A stretch of 64,000 nt of DNA from SAR324 cluster bacterium JCVI-SC AAA005 (GTDB lineage Bacteria; SAR324; NAC60-12), in NCBI GenBank assembly GCA_000224765.2, contig AGAU01000056.1, positions 1-64,000 of the forward strand, given 5' to 3'. Under the pieces are notes generated by a model, which was not told the DNA's origin, ran no database searches, and was given only the letters and a program-made list of their open reading frames with translations. Positions within the stretch are counted from its first letter, which is position 1; each line of letters starts with the position of its first letter. The position numbers and the translations under genes are program-made. Of the stretch, positions 1-9,236 are shown piece by piece.

Positions 1-1
1 G

Positions 2-118
2 ATGATTGAGATCAATCGTTGGCTTTACTTAGGAGAAGATTATTCAGTTGATTCGGAGAGGCTGAAGGCTTTGATCGAGGTATTGAGGCGAGTTGCGGAG
101 GGGCTAGAAAATAATTAA
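2..118 (+). CDS. C-terminal end of an unidentified protein (partial)
   Basis: An open frame enters from the left edge and stops at TAA 116-118, giving about 38 residues. The tail is charged and looks helical (SERLKALIEVLRRVAEGL), as at the C-terminus of many enzymes, including fold-type I PLP enzymes, but this is too little for a family assignment. An ATG at 2-4 is in frame, yet the gene most likely begins outside the window. It lies on the opposite strand to the tRNA genes that follow. Confidence 0.5.
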   Translation: MIEINRWLYLGEDYSVDSERLKALIEVLRRVAEGLENN

Positions 119-255
119 TTTTGCAATGTGTAGTGTCAAACTGGGACAGAAAATCCCGCCAATTGGTTGGGTATATGGTTGGGTAAAATGAAATCTGGGT
201 GAAGACCAGAAAAGAGAGAAGTTAGTTTAAATACTGATTTTACTGAGGAAAGGTG

Positions 256-332
256 TGGTGGCGGGGGCAGGATTTGAACCTGCGACCTTCGGGTTATGAG
301 CCCGATGAGCTACCTGGCTGCTCCACCCCGCG
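256..332 (-). tRNA. Initiator tRNA-fMet (anticodon CAT)
   Basis: The minus strand folds as a 77-nt tRNA beginning CGCGGGGTGGAGCAG, with loop CTCATAA (anticodon CAT), T-arm GGTTCAAATCC and encoded CCA. Two initiator hallmarks are visible: the first acceptor position is unpaired (C1 opposite C72), and the anticodon stem has three consecutive G:C pairs (CGGG/CCCG). It is close to the E. coli fMet tRNA, which has C1:A72. It lies 54 nt downstream of tRNA-Gly and is probably cotranscribed with it. Confidence 0.95.
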
Positions 333-386
333 ATGTGGTATCAGGAGTACAAAATTTTTACTTTCCCCCCTCCTGAAGAAGAAAGC

Positions 387-462
387 TGGAGCGAGAGACG
401 GGTCTCGAACCCGCGACTTTCAGCTTGGAAGGCTGACGCTCTACCAACTGAGCTACTCTCGC
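387..462 (-). tRNA. tRNA-Gly (anticodon TCC)
   Basis: A 76-nt cloverleaf on the minus strand starts GCGAGAGTAGCTCAGTTGG, with anticodon loop CTTCCAA (TCC), a standard GGTTCGAGACC T-arm, discriminator T73 and encoded CCA. The acceptor stem GCGAGAG/CTCTCGC is fully paired. It is the first gene of a two-tRNA transcript ending in tRNA-fMet and lies just behind a near-consensus promoter. Confidence 0.95.
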
Positions 463-475
463 GGAATCAAAAAGT

Positions 476-503
476 ATTATTAGCTAATTGCATTACTTGT
501 CAA
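476..503 (-). promoter_or_regulatory. Sigma70-type promoter of the tRNA pair
   Basis: Read on the minus strand, a perfect -35 hexamer TTGACA (498-503) is followed after 16 nt by AATAAT (476-481), a five-of-six match to TATAAT. The expected start near 469 would leave a leader of only a few bases before the tRNA-Gly 5' end at 462, as expected for a stable RNA transcript. Confidence 0.7.
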
Positions 504-582
504 GTGGGTTGTTCAAGAAATATTGGTTCTTGGCGTAAGGATACAGGCCTACAAAATTGTACCACCAAGTTTTGGGCAGAAC

Positions 583-2361
583 CTAGGCCGCTTGGTCTTG
601 TTGAAACTGGAGTTCTGCTAGTCGACTGTAGAGCTGAGAGGTCCGCAACAATTGCTGATGAGTGCCAAGGGCAGTTACACTTCCTTTATCCATTACGGCG
701 ATTTGATCCGCGTGAATCACAGTTGACAGTCGATGAGCAATTACAATGGTTGTTCTACCCTGCATCAAACGCAACAAAGCTTCCTGCACCATTCGTTCAC
801 TCTCTGCATCCAATGCGCTGGTGGCCTCATCGAGTAGCAGTAACTTGGGATCACGCAAAATCGCTCGAGCAATTGCGAGGCGTTGACGTTGTCCACCCGA
901 GAGTCGCACACCTTGTTCCCCTAGAAAACTATCGAAGCCCTGGGGCAGCTTATTCAAGAAATCTCCAGCATTGGCATTACTTGTCGCAGCAAGCATCTGC
1001 TGTTTTGAGGCATCAGGTTTGCCGTAGCGAAGGTTTTCCCAAACGTTGGCGCTGAAGAGGGTTGGTTGTTGGGGGACAAAAGCGATATGTCGTCGAAGCT
1101 CTTGCAAGGCTAGAGAGCGGAGATCAATTCCCTCAAAGCGTATGGAACCCTGGAGAGGATCGTAGAAGCGCAATAGTAACTCCAACAGCGTTGACTTCCC
1201 AGCCCCAGAGGGACCAACAAGAGCCATCGTCATCCCTGGTTCAATGTGCAAATTGACTGCTTGCAATGCAAGAAAATCAGGACGGGAGGGATAACAAAAA
1301 TGCAGATCATTTATCTCCACAGAGCCTCGCACCAAAGAGGGTAGCGACTGTGGGTAGATAGGGTCTATTATTTCACTCTCTGCCTCAAGTAGTTCCATCA
1401 AGCGCTCTGTTGCTCCGGCTGCTCGCTGGAGATCTCCAATGACCTCACTCAGAAAACCCAGAGAGCTTGCTACAATTAACGCATAGAAGACAAATGCAGC
1501 CAATTCCCCGGGTGTCACTCTGCCTGCCAAAACATCCTGACCACCCACCCACAACATGCCTCCGATGGATCCAAGGACTAACAACATCACGATAGCGATC
1601 AGCAAAGCTCGCTGTTGGATGCGTTGAATTCCAGCAACAAACGCAGACTCAGCGTGTTGTGAAAAGGACTTCTCGTCTACCTGCTGATGATTCATGCCCT
1701 GAACAATCTTTATGTGCTGTAAGGTCTCCCCCACGTAAGCTCCTATTGAAGCCACTTTATCTTGACTGGTCCTTGAGAGTCTTCTTACCCGACGACCAAA
1801 GATGACAACTGGTGAAACAAGAAGAGGAACCGCAATCAATACGATTGATGTTAGCTTGGGGTTGGTCCAGAAAAGCCAGGCGATGCCACCCAAAAAGAGC
1901 AACACGTTTCTCAGAGCTACTGATAGAGATGATCCGATAACCGTCTGCAGAACCGTAGTGTCGGCTGTGATCCGCGCCTGAATTTCGCCACTGAGATTGG
2001 TTTCAAAAAAGCCAGGGTGTAACTGTAACAAATGTTGAAAGACAGCCTTGCGCAAATCTGCGCTGACACGTTCTCCCAGCCAGGAAACCAAGTAAAATCT
2101 CAGAAAAGTTCCAAGTGCAAGTAGCGTTATGAGTACAAGAAACAATAACAACGTCTGGGTCAAAGCTTCCGGGGATCCAGCTACGAAACCCTTATCAATC
2201 AATAAGCGTACTCCTTGACCAAGTGAAAGTGAGACACCAGCGGTAGTGACTAAGGCTATCCCAGCGAGTAGGATTCGCCATTTATAGGGTTGCAAGAATC
2301 GGAAGGCAGGAAGAAAGTTGGAGAGTTGTTTGCTTTTTGCTCGGGAACTGGTGTCAAGCAT
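583..2361 (-). CDS. MsbA-related ABC exporter (fused permease and ATPase)
   Basis: The protein is a 592-residue half-transporter of the ABCB type. Residues 1-320 form a six-helix exporter domain, and the C-terminal 240 residues are the ATPase. The ATPase shows Walker A GPSGAGKST, signature LSGGQRQRLAIARA, Walker B LLLLDEATSALD and the H-loop IAHRLST. It would work as an inner-membrane homodimer exporting a lipid or hydrophobic compound. The N-terminal sequence (FRFLQPYKWRI..LIDKGF) resembles the MsbA-related exporters common in alphaproteobacteria more than true lipid A MsbA, so the substrate is open. The ATG start has no obvious Shine-Dalgarno sequence. The gene stands alone between the tRNA pair and a small lipoprotein gene. 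Confidence 0.9.
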   Translation of the reverse strand: MLDTSSRAKSKQLSNFLPAFRFLQPYKWRILLAGIALVTTAGVSLSLGQGVRLLIDKGFVAGSPEALTQTLLLFLVLITLLALGTFLRFYLVSWLGERVSADLRKAVFQHLLQLHPGFFETNLSGEIQARITADTTVLQTVIGSSLSVALRNVLLFLGGIAWLFWTNPKLTSIVLIAVPLLVSPVVIFGRRVRRLSRTSQDKVASIGAYVGETLQHIKIVQGMNHQQVDEKSFSQHAESAFVAGIQRIQQRALLIAIVMLLVLGSIGGMLWVGGQDVLAGRVTPGELAAFVFYALIVASSLGFLSEVIGDLQRAAGATERLMELLEAESEIIDPIYPQSLPSLVRGSVEINDLHFCYPSRPDFLALQAVNLHIEPGMTMALVGPSGAGKSTLLELLLRFYDPLQGSIRFEGIDLRSLALQELRRHIAFVPQQPTLFSANVWENLRYGKPDASKQQMLAATSNANAGDFLNKLPQGFDSFLGEQGVRLSGGQRQRLAIARAILRDPKLLLLDEATSALDAESERMVQEALLRLMQGRTTIVIAHRLSTVIHADQIAVMDKGSVTALGTHQQLLRTSQLYSRLAELQFQQDQAA

Positions 2362-2725
2362 TGATGTTTGAGAAGTGAGGTATTGAAATTAGAGAGGTTG
2401 TGATGTGAATCATAACTTAACACTATGTTCTCAAACTATAAAATATTGTAAAATAATTTGAGAGGTTTCTAGAAACCTACTGAGGAAGATTCTCAGGGAT
2501 TTGGAAATTGTATCTGGAATCCTGATCGGGCGAGATGTAAGTCTGGTATTAAGCTCTGATTGGCTACTGTAGGATTACAGTCACAGTTGCGTCAATCCAA
2601 AATCATGAAAAGAAGTGTAGGGACTGTCTTCAATACTTTCACTTGGAGAGTCAGATTGTGTTTACTAAGATGCTGTGCTGGTAATTTACTGAATGCGACA
2701 ACCAAATGAGCTTTTTTGGATAATC
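2362..2725. other. Intergenic region without a recognisable gene
   Basis: About 360 bp separates the exporter start from the lipoprotein stop. I find no convincing reading frame on either strand. The left part is AT-rich and probably holds the exporter promoter. The only marked structure is the 16-bp palindrome at 2463-2478. Confidence 0.6.
2463..2478. repeat. Perfect 16-bp palindrome
   Basis: AGGTTTCTAGAAACCT is perfectly self-complementary and lies about 100 bp upstream of the ABC exporter start. It could be an operator for a dimeric repressor, or form a small hairpin with a CTAG loop. No T-run follows, so a terminator role is less likely. Confidence 0.4.
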
Positions 2726-2998
2726 TCATTTTTCAAATTGTGGTTTTTCGATAGACCGATTGGGCTGAAGTACGACATCAATGGTTGTAAAACCTGCTTT
2801 CACGCTATAATACCGGTTATTGTAAGCAACCTCACAGCGACGCATTTCTAGAAACTCTTCAATGTAAGCGCACTCTTGGATGGCGGACTTGGGAATCAAC
2901 TTAGGAGGTTTTTCCTCTGCAACCTCAGGAGTGGGGTTGCTATTAGAACACGCACCTAGCAGCACAAAGTACGTTAATGCAAAACTTATTTTCAACAT
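2726..2998 (-). CDS. Small predicted lipoprotein
   Basis: From the ATG at 2998 the product has 90 residues. It starts with a short hydrophobic signal and a lipobox, LLGAC-SNS, so cysteine lipidation and anchoring to the outer or inner membrane are predicted. The mature part begins with a Pro/Glu-rich linker (PTPEVAEEKPPK) and then a compact region with two cysteines (QECAYIEE, MRRCEVAY). A longer upstream ATG at 3082 exists, but it would bury the signal peptide and was rejected. I recognise no family. It is divergent from the AAA+ gene, with about 126 bp shared between them. Confidence 0.65.
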   Translation of the reverse strand: MLKISFALTYFVLLGACSNSNPTPEVAEEKPPKLIPKSAIQECAYIEEFLEMRRCEVAYNNRYYSVKAGFTTIDVVLQPNRSIEKPQFEK

Positions 2999-3124
2999 GA
3001 TTGAATATCTCACTTTTGTTCCGGAAATTGGTGTACTTTGTGTTGAATACGCACTTCTTCGAATACAGTAATGGTTCAACAATATTTAAATCAGCTGATC
3101 GGTCTCAGGATCAAAGGTTTCTAA

Positions 3125-4921
3125 ATGAGTAAGGACAACAACCAAAGAAGACCACCCGATGACCCATTTGAAATGCTCTTTCAGGGTTTTTCTGAGTTGG
3201 TGGAAAACCTCTCGCAGTTAGGAGACGCTTCTCCAGAAGAGTGGGAGAAAAGTTTTCGTAATCAGGCTAATCGTACAAATTTTACTTACAATTCAAATAA
3301 TCAAAATCCTTCTCCGCCTAGTTCAGATCCCCCTTCTAAGGAAAAGCCAAAATATGACCAAGCTATTGGTGGCTTAGGGGAGAGAATGGAACGCATTCGA
3401 GAGTTGGTTGAGCTGCCATTACAGAAACCAGAAGTCTTCGAACATTTGGGCATCAAGCCTCCCAATGGGGTGTTGCTTCATGGTCCACCAGGATGTGGCA
3501 AGACCCTAATCGCAAGAACTTTAGCCAATAGCGCTGGTGTTCGCTTTTTTAGCATCAGTGGACCAGAGATCATCAACAAATACTATGGTGAAAGTGAAGC
3601 CCGACTGCGCAAGCTTTTCGGTCAGGCTCAGCGGGAAGCACCAGCGATCCTCTTTATCGATGAAATTGATGCGCTCGCTCCAAAACGTGATCAGTCTTTT
3701 GGTGATCTGGAAAAAAGAGTCGTTGCTCAGTTGTTGACCCTGATGGATGGTCTGGAAGATCCGGGCCGAGTTATTATTATCGGTGCAACGAATCGGCCTA
3801 ATGCTCTAGACCCTGCTCTCCGCAGACCCGGACGCTTTGATCGGGAGATTGAGATTCCAGTTCCGGACCAACTAGGACGCAGAGAAATTTTAGAAATTCA
3901 CACGAAGCTAATGCCTCTGACTAAGGGAGTAGACCTTGACGATATGGCTCGTCGGACACATGGCTTTGTTGGCGCTGATCTCGCAGCCCTTTGTCGAGAG
4001 GCAGCTTTGCAGGCTCTACGGAGAGTACTCAAGAAAACACCTGTTGATCAAATGGATTCGGGTTCGATCAGGGTTGGATTGCCAGACTTCACAGGCGCTT
4101 TTCGGGAGGTTGAACCATCGGCTCTCCGGGAAACAGTAATCAGCGTGCCAAATGTCAAATGGGAAGAAGTTGGCGGGCTTTCAACAGTCAAATCACGTCT
4201 GGTAGAAGCAGTCGAGTGGCCTTTGCGATATGGGCATTTGTTTGCCCAGGCTGGTTTGAGGCCATCTCGGGGCATACTGTTGGTGGGACCCCCTGGTTGT
4301 GGAAAGACCCTGCTGGCCAAGGCCTTGGCAACTGAAAGTCAAGCCAACTTCGTGGCAATGAAAGGCGCAGATATACACTCGAAGTATGTCGGAGAGTCAG
4401 AACAACGTCTGCGGGATATTTTCCGAAGAGCAAGACAAGCTGCCCCTTGTATTCTATTTTTTGATGAGCTGGACGCATTTTTACCCGCCCGTGGAATGAT
4501 GGGTTTGGATGCGGCTGTCTCTGAGCGTATCCTCGCTCAATTCCTGGTTGAAATGGACGGTATTGAGGAACTTAAGGGGGTGCTGGTGCTGGGAGCTACA
4601 AATCGTGCGGATCGACTTGACGAAGCGATATTGCGGCCAGGACGCTTTGACGAGATCGTTAAATTTACACCACCCGACGTAATGGAGCGCGAAGAGATCT
4701 TGAAGATCCACTTAAAGCAAAAACCACTGAGTGACGAGGTTGATGCGACTTACTTGGCTGGTCTAACGGAAGGCTGGAGTGGAGCAGAACTATCGGCAGC
4801 TTGCAATCGAGCAGCGTTGTTGGCAGTCCAAAGAGCGGTGCATGGAGAACTAAAACGAATGAGCCCAATTACTCGTGAAGATCTCTTGCAAGCTCTGAGT
4901 CAGATTCGTCCTGAGAACTGA
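3125..4921 (+). CDS. Cdc48/VAT-like protein with tandem AAA+ domains
   Basis: The 598-residue protein carries two complete AAA+ ATPase modules. The first has Walker A GPPGCGKT (about 120-127), Walker B ILFIDEIDAL and the arginine-finger segment RRPGRFDREIE. The second has another GPPGCGKT, ILFFDELDAF and LRPGRFDEIVKF. Both second-region-of-homology motifs (GATNRP, GATNRA) are intact, so both rings should hydrolyse ATP. The N-terminal 75 residues are low-complexity, polar and Asn/Pro-rich, and do not resemble the substrate-binding N-domain of archaeal VAT or eukaryotic Cdc48. The likely role is protein unfolding or remodelling in the cytoplasm; substrate and partner are unknown. An AAAGG sequence precedes the ATG. 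Its stop lies only 4 bp from the convergent ureD stop. Confidence 0.88.
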   Translation: MSKDNNQRRPPDDPFEMLFQGFSELVENLSQLGDASPEEWEKSFRNQANRTNFTYNSNNQNPSPPSSDPPSKEKPKYDQAIGGLGERMERIRELVELPLQKPEVFEHLGIKPPNGVLLHGPPGCGKTLIARTLANSAGVRFFSISGPEIINKYYGESEARLRKLFGQAQREAPAILFIDEIDALAPKRDQSFGDLEKRVVAQLLTLMDGLEDPGRVIIIGATNRPNALDPALRRPGRFDREIEIPVPDQLGRREILEIHTKLMPLTKGVDLDDMARRTHGFVGADLAALCREAALQALRRVLKKTPVDQMDSGSIRVGLPDFTGAFREVEPSALRETVISVPNVKWEEVGGLSTVKSRLVEAVEWPLRYGHLFAQAGLRPSRGILLVGPPGCGKTLLAKALATESQANFVAMKGADIHSKYVGESEQRLRDIFRRARQAAPCILFFDELDAFLPARGMMGLDAAVSERILAQFLVEMDGIEELKGVLVLGATNRADRLDEAILRPGRFDEIVKFTPPDVMEREEILKIHLKQKPLSDEVDATYLAGLTEGWSGAELSAACNRAALLAVQRAVHGELKRMSPITREDLLQALSQIRPEN

Positions 4922-4925
4922 AAAA

Positions 4926-5711
4926 TTAAGCTGAGGAACTCATAGCTTGAGAATTACTTTGTGGCAATGATTTTAACCAGAGATGTTGAATCTGCCTTAG
5001 CACCTGACCATCTGCTGCAAGGCAACGCAGAAGGTGTAAGTTTGGCGCCAGTTGATCAACGACAACTTCACAATCTTTAGGCCATTCGGTTGGAACGAAA
5101 TAGTTATCGGGCACAAATGCCAGAGCGCTCGCCCAGATAGGATAGTTGCCTAGCTGGAATGGATTTCTAAAACCTTGTTCAGTTGGACAGAGCCGAGAGC
5201 GATCCAGATAGTGCAACTCGCTGCCAGCGAATAACATTGTTTCACTCTGCATGAACTGAAAGCACCAAGCTTCCCCGTGAGCCAGACGACCTGCCATGTA
5301 GGCTTCCCAAAAGCCAAGCTGAGCCCCTGCTTCCACTTCCAATACAGTCTGCTGGTTGAATTGAGACGCAGCAAATGGAATGACAGGATCACTATAAATC
5401 GTAAGATTTGATTCAGCTTGCAAAGTGTAACGTAACTTTTGCTGGGCGATGTTATCATTCTGAGAGGGATGAATTCGTAACGCTCCCTGTGTCGTCAGAT
5501 GAACTTGTGTGCCTGATTCCGCATGAATATTGATTTCCCACAGGTCTCCACCAAAAATGCCTGGAGCAGGACTCATCAAAATCAACTGTAACCCTGAACC
5601 GTTAGGAATCGATACGGGTCTGGTCACTTTAAAAACACTATCCGCCTGCACATCTATCAGTCGAGTTTGACCTCGTCGATACCTAAAAGTTAAATTGAGC
5701 TTGGAATGCAT
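4926..5711 (-). CDS. ureD: Urease accessory protein UreD
   Basis: The 261-residue product matches UreD/UreH in length and pattern: LTFRYRRGQTRL near the start, then SPAPGIFGGD, a segment with TQGALRIH, and the central GAQLGFWEAYMAGRLAHGE. UreD forms the scaffold that docks UreF and UreG on the urease apoprotein and channels nickel to the active site. It is the last gene of the urease operon. It begins in the TGATG overlap with the ureG stop, which suggests translational coupling. Confidence 0.93.
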   Translation of the reverse strand: MHSKLNLTFRYRRGQTRLIDVQADSVFKVTRPVSIPNGSGLQLILMSPAPGIFGGDLWEINIHAESGTQVHLTTQGALRIHPSQNDNIAQQKLRYTLQAESNLTIYSDPVIPFAASQFNQQTVLEVEAGAQLGFWEAYMAGRLAHGEAWCFQFMQSETMLFAGSELHYLDRSRLCPTEQGFRNPFQLGNYPIWASALAFVPDNYFVPTEWPKDCEVVVDQLAPNLHLLRCLAADGQVLRQIQHLWLKSLPQSNSQAMSSSA

Positions 5712-6340
5712 CAGACAGCAATGGAGTCGGGCTCACTCTCCAGCAATACTTCGGTTTGAATCCAGCGTATGACAGTATCTAGCCCTGTTTTGTCTTTGAG
5801 GTTCGTGAAGACGAAGGGACGATCACCTCGCATCTTTTTGGAATCGCGATCCATAACTTCTAGGGAAGCTCCGACAAGCGGCGCGACATCAATTTTATTG
5901 ATAATCAATAAGTCCGAACGAGTTACACCTGGGCCCCCTTTACGAGGGACCTTGTCGCCTCCAGAAACATCAATCACATAGATGGACGCATCAACAAGCT
6001 CTGGACTGAAACTGGCTGCTAGGTTATCACCACCACTCTCCACGAAAATTAGTTCCAGGTCTGGGTGATCACTCAGGGCTTGATCAATCGCCTCAAAATT
6101 AAGTGAAGCATCCTCTCGAATTGCGGTGTGTGGGCATCCTCCTGTCTGTACACCATAGATCCGATCCTCGGATAATGCCTCATTGTGAATCAAAAATTCC
6201 ATGTCTTCTCGAGTGAAAATATCATTGGTTACAACCGACATTCGGTAGTGGTTACGCATTGCCTTACAGAGGCGATCCAGTAACGCTGTTTTACCTGAAC
6301 CAACAGGACCACCGACACCGATTTTGACAACTTTTTTCAA
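5711..6340 (-). CDS. ureG: Urease accessory GTPase UreG
   Basis: This 209-residue SIMIBI-class GTPase has the P-loop GPVGSGKT (residues 11-18), the nickel-binding CPH motif in [11 protein letters not shown], the switch region [15 protein letters not shown] and NKID for guanine recognition. It drives GTP-dependent nickel insertion and lysine carbamylation of urease together with UreD and UreF. The start codon is TTG at 6340, supported by GGAG six bases upstream. No other start lies before the P-loop. Confidence 0.96.
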   Translation of the reverse strand: MKKVVKIGVGGPVGSGKTALLDRLCKAMRNHYRMSVVTNDIFTREDMEFLIHNEALSEDRIYGVQTGGCPHTAIREDASLNFEAIDQALSDHPDLELIFVESGGDNLAASFSPELVDASIYVIDVSGGDKVPRKGGPGVTRSDLLIINKIDVAPLVGASLEVMDRDSKKMRGDRPFVFTNLKDKTGLDTVIRWIQTEVLLESEPDSIAV

Positions 6341-6368
6341 GGTTTTCTCCGAAGTACTAAGTGTTTAT

Positions 6369-7067
6369 TCAAGAGCGAAATAGACGGGTGTAAAGACCGG
6401 AGTGTTTCATCTGCAGCAGGTCGACTCTTGGGGTGAATGAGCGTAATGGTGAATTGGAATCCTCAAGGATTTCATTCACCGTTTTGGGAATCAGTCGCAA
6501 CTGCTCTTGAAGTAGAACTTGTCCAGCTTGCTGTCCTAATGCAAATAAACGCAAGGCAGCAGAAAGTGATTGATTCAAGCGACCAAAGGCGAAGCTTGCC
6601 AGCGCCACATCCTCAGAGATGTGCTGGGTTGCAAGCAAGGTTGCTTGGACTGTCAGCACGTTGAGTTTTGGCAATAGTTCATCTAGACGATCTGCAGGAA
6701 GATCCAGATAGAGATCTGCACAGGTCTTCAACAAGCGTTTTCCCAGGATGTGACTGCCATCTCTTAGTGTAGTTGCCGGCTTGAGTGCGGTCAGTTCCTG
6801 ATTGAGAATTTGAACACGTCGCCAATCATCTCGATTTATTGCCTGCATCAGTTGACAGAGAGCCGGACCCTCTTGAAAGCGGAAGGTCTCTATTCGCCAC
6901 ATTTCCCACCAGGCGCCAAGGTCGTCAAGAGTTTGAAGAGCATCAAGTTGAATAGCTGACTCCAGACCTTCTGAGTACGCGAAGGCACCAATGGGCAAAG
7001 CGCTGTCACTCAGATGCAAAACGCTCAGCCACTGCTCCAGTCTGGCACTCTTAGTGTGTGTGTCCAC
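6369..7067 (-). CDS. ureF: Urease accessory protein UreF
   Basis: The core LHLSDSALPIGAFAYSEGLE, the central DGSHILGKRLLKT region and the helical C-terminus identify UreF, the factor that couples UreG GTPase activity to urease activation. I chose the GTG at 7067 (232 residues, 17-bp overlap with ureE) because it gives the normal family length. The ATG at 7154 adds 29 poorly ordered residues and would overlap the ureE coding end by 104 bp. Neither has a clear Shine-Dalgarno sequence, so the start stays uncertain. Confidence 0.9.
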   Translation of the reverse strand: MDTHTKSARLEQWLSVLHLSDSALPIGAFAYSEGLESAIQLDALQTLDDLGAWWEMWRIETFRFQEGPALCQLMQAINRDDWRRVQILNQELTALKPATTLRDGSHILGKRLLKTCADLYLDLPADRLDELLPKLNVLTVQATLLATQHISEDVALASFAFGRLNQSLSAALRLFALGQQAGQVLLQEQLRLIPKTVNEILEDSNSPLRSFTPRVDLLQMKHSGLYTRLFRS

Positions 7068-7500
7068 TCTGTGGGATGGCTGGGGTGAAGGGGCGTTCAC
7101 TGACTTCGTAGTTGATCCCCAGTTGCTGAAAGAGATGTTCTGCAGCAGGTTCATGGGGGCAGATCAGTTCGAAATCCGTGATCATAAGTGGCAAGTGACG
7201 GTTACCAATTTGGTAGGCGAGCCAAGCCCACTCCGGAGGACTTAGCGGACGCAAAACCAAGACCGGCTCTGGAGCTTCCTGAACCTTAACTTGGCAGCGT
7301 TCTGAAGATAGTAGAAGTTGGTCTCCTTGTCGGAGAATGCTTCCTGAGGGCAGTGCCAAGCCAAACTCGCGACCTCGGTCGGTCTTTCGTCTTCCATGAC
7401 TGCGACAGCGATCCTCCCAGGAAAGAGTGAGAGTGTCGATTTCCCAATCTTGGATAATAGCCCCCAAACCAGCGGGCTGGACTTCTTCAACGATGATCAT
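7051..7500 (-). CDS. ureE: Urease nickel metallochaperone UreE
   Basis: From the ATG at 7500 the product has 149 residues. The N-terminal peptide-binding half contains WEDRCRSHGRRKTDRG and EFGLALP, followed by the metal-binding half with YQIGNRHLPLMI. The tail ends in GHTH, a short version of the His-rich nickel-binding tails of other UreE proteins. It delivers nickel to UreG. An earlier in-frame ATG at 7569 lies inside ureC and was rejected. It is placed between ureC and ureF as in many urease operons. Confidence 0.9.
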   Translation of the reverse strand: MIIVEEVQPAGLGAIIQDWEIDTLTLSWEDRCRSHGRRKTDRGREFGLALPSGSILRQGDQLLLSSERCQVKVQEAPEPVLVLRPLSPPEWAWLAYQIGNRHLPLMITDFELICPHEPAAEHLFQQLGINYEVSERPFTPAIPQSGHTH

Positions 7501-7517
7501 GTGATCTCCCAGTGGTG

Positions 7518-9224
7518 TTAAAATAGAAAATAACGCTGAGCCAGTGGTAACACTTTTGCGGGCTCGCAACGAAGATGCTGCCCATCGGCACGCACCTCGT
7601 AAGTCTCAGGATTGATTTCCATTTTTGGTAAGTAACTATTCAGTGGCAGGTCCTGCTTCCGTAAATTACGACAACCACTGACAGCAACACAGCGACGGTT
7701 GAGGCCCTGCAAGGCTCCGCTGTTCAGACCCGCTTTTGAAGCGAAATGAACGCTGGTCGTGTTGGTAGCTTGCCCGTAAGATCCAAACATTCCTCTATAG
7801 AAGTTCGGTTCTGGGGTAGGGATTGAGGCGTTCCCATCTCCCATCAGCGCACCAGCAATGAAACCACCCTTGATAATCAGCGAGGGCTTGATCCCAAAGA
7901 AGGCTGGGCTCCAAAGTACCAGATCGGCCATCTTGCCGACTTCTACAGAACCGATCTCGTGAGAAACACCATGAGTCAGCGCGGGGTTGATCGTGTATTT
8001 CGCAACGTAACGGCGGATGCGTAAGTTGTCGTTACTGCTTTTGTCGTTGGGAAGTGCTCCTCGCTGTTGCTTCATCTTGCTGGCGGTTTGCCATGTCCTG
8101 CAGATGACCTCCCCAATTCGACCCATTGCCTGAGAATCAGAAGAGAGGATGCTGAAGGCACCAAGATCATGGAGAATATCTTCGGCAGCAATGGTCTCTG
8201 CTCTTATTCTTGATTCAGCGAAGGCGACGTCTTCGGGAATCGAGGGAGAAAGATGGTGACAGACCATCAACATGTCGAGGTGCTCGGCCATCGTATTGAC
8301 AGTATAAGGCATGGTTGGGTTTGTAGAGGATGGGAGAACGTTTGCTTCACCGCACAACTTCATGATGTCCGGAGCATGGCCTCCTCCAGCGCCCTCCGTG
8401 TGATAGGTGTGAATTGTTCGATTTTTGAACGCGGCGATAGTGTCCTCGACAAAACCACATTCATTGAGAGTGTCAGTATGAATTGCAACTTGCACATCAT
8501 ATTCTTCAGCGACACTCAGACATTTGTCAATTGCCGCTGGGGTGGTCCCCCAATCCTCATGTAACTTTAATCCCAAAGCCCCAGCATCCAGTTGCTCTCT
8601 CAGCCCAGCAGGAGTCGAGGAGTTCCCTTTACCAAGAAAACCAAAATTCAGTGGAAAGCTCTCAATGGCTTCATACATCTTACGGATGTTCCAGGCCCCC
8701 GGGGTACAAGTGGTAGCCTTGGTACCCGTGGCTGGTCCGGTTCCCCCTCCAATCATTGTAGTGATTCCCGAATAGAAGGCCTCCGGAATCTGGTTGGGTG
8801 AGATGAAGTGAACATGGGCATCAATTGCTCCAGCAGTTAGGATCATGCCTTCCCCAGCGATGATCTCTGTCGAAACTCCAATTTCCATTCCAGGTGTCAC
8901 ACCATCCATGATGCCTGGGTTACCGGACTTGCCGATACCCGTAATTCGTCCATCTCGGATGGCAACATCTGCTTTGATGATGCCAGTGTAATCTATAATG
9001 ACTACGTTCGTGATCACAACGTCAGGAGTACCCTGCCCTCTGGTAGCTGTTGGAGATTGGCCCATTCCATCTCGCAGCACTTTGCCACCCCCGAAAATGG
9101 CCTCATCACCGTAAACGGTGTGGTCTTTCTCAATTTCTGCAAACAATTCGGTGTCACCTAGTCGAATTTTATCCCCAACGGTGGGCCCAAAGTGCTCAGC
9201 GTAGTGACGTCTTTCCATGCGCAT
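7518..9224 (-). CDS. ureC: Urease alpha (catalytic) subunit
   Basis: The full-length 568-residue catalytic subunit hydrolyses urea to ammonia and carbamate. All expected active-site residues are visible: nickel ligands His137 and His139 (DAHVH), carbamylated Lys220 and His222 (LGLKLHED), then His249, His275 and Asp363. The catalytic flap His323 is in MVCHHL. Every position is offset by +3 from the Klebsiella enzyme, so the site is intact. A GAGGGAG Shine-Dalgarno precedes the ATG by seven bases. It is preceded by separate ureA and ureB genes, the usual bacterial three-subunit arrangement. Confidence 0.98.
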   Translation of the reverse strand: MRMERRHYAEHFGPTVGDKIRLGDTELFAEIEKDHTVYGDEAIFGGGKVLRDGMGQSPTATRGQGTPDVVITNVVIIDYTGIIKADVAIRDGRITGIGKSGNPGIMDGVTPGMEIGVSTEIIAGEGMILTAGAIDAHVHFISPNQIPEAFYSGITTMIGGGTGPATGTKATTCTPGAWNIRKMYEAIESFPLNFGFLGKGNSSTPAGLREQLDAGALGLKLHEDWGTTPAAIDKCLSVAEEYDVQVAIHTDTLNECGFVEDTIAAFKNRTIHTYHTEGAGGGHAPDIMKLCGEANVLPSSTNPTMPYTVNTMAEHLDMLMVCHHLSPSIPEDVAFAESRIRAETIAAEDILHDLGAFSILSSDSQAMGRIGEVICRTWQTASKMKQQRGALPNDKSSNDNLRIRRYVAKYTINPALTHGVSHEIGSVEVGKMADLVLWSPAFFGIKPSLIIKGGFIAGALMGDGNASIPTPEPNFYRGMFGSYGQATNTTSVHFASKAGLNSGALQGLNRRCVAVSGCRNLRKQDLPLNSYLPKMEINPETYEVRADGQHLRCEPAKVLPLAQRYFLF

Positions 9225-9236
9225 GATGATTCTCCC

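Noticed and set aside
253..483. Plus-strand frame of 76 codons across the tRNA region
   Set aside because: It lies antisense to tRNA-fMet and tRNA-Gly and its sequence is a translation of their complements.
333..1055. Plus-strand frame of 240 codons
   Set aside because: It is antisense to tRNA-Gly and to the conserved ATPase part of the ABC exporter; no protein family is visible.
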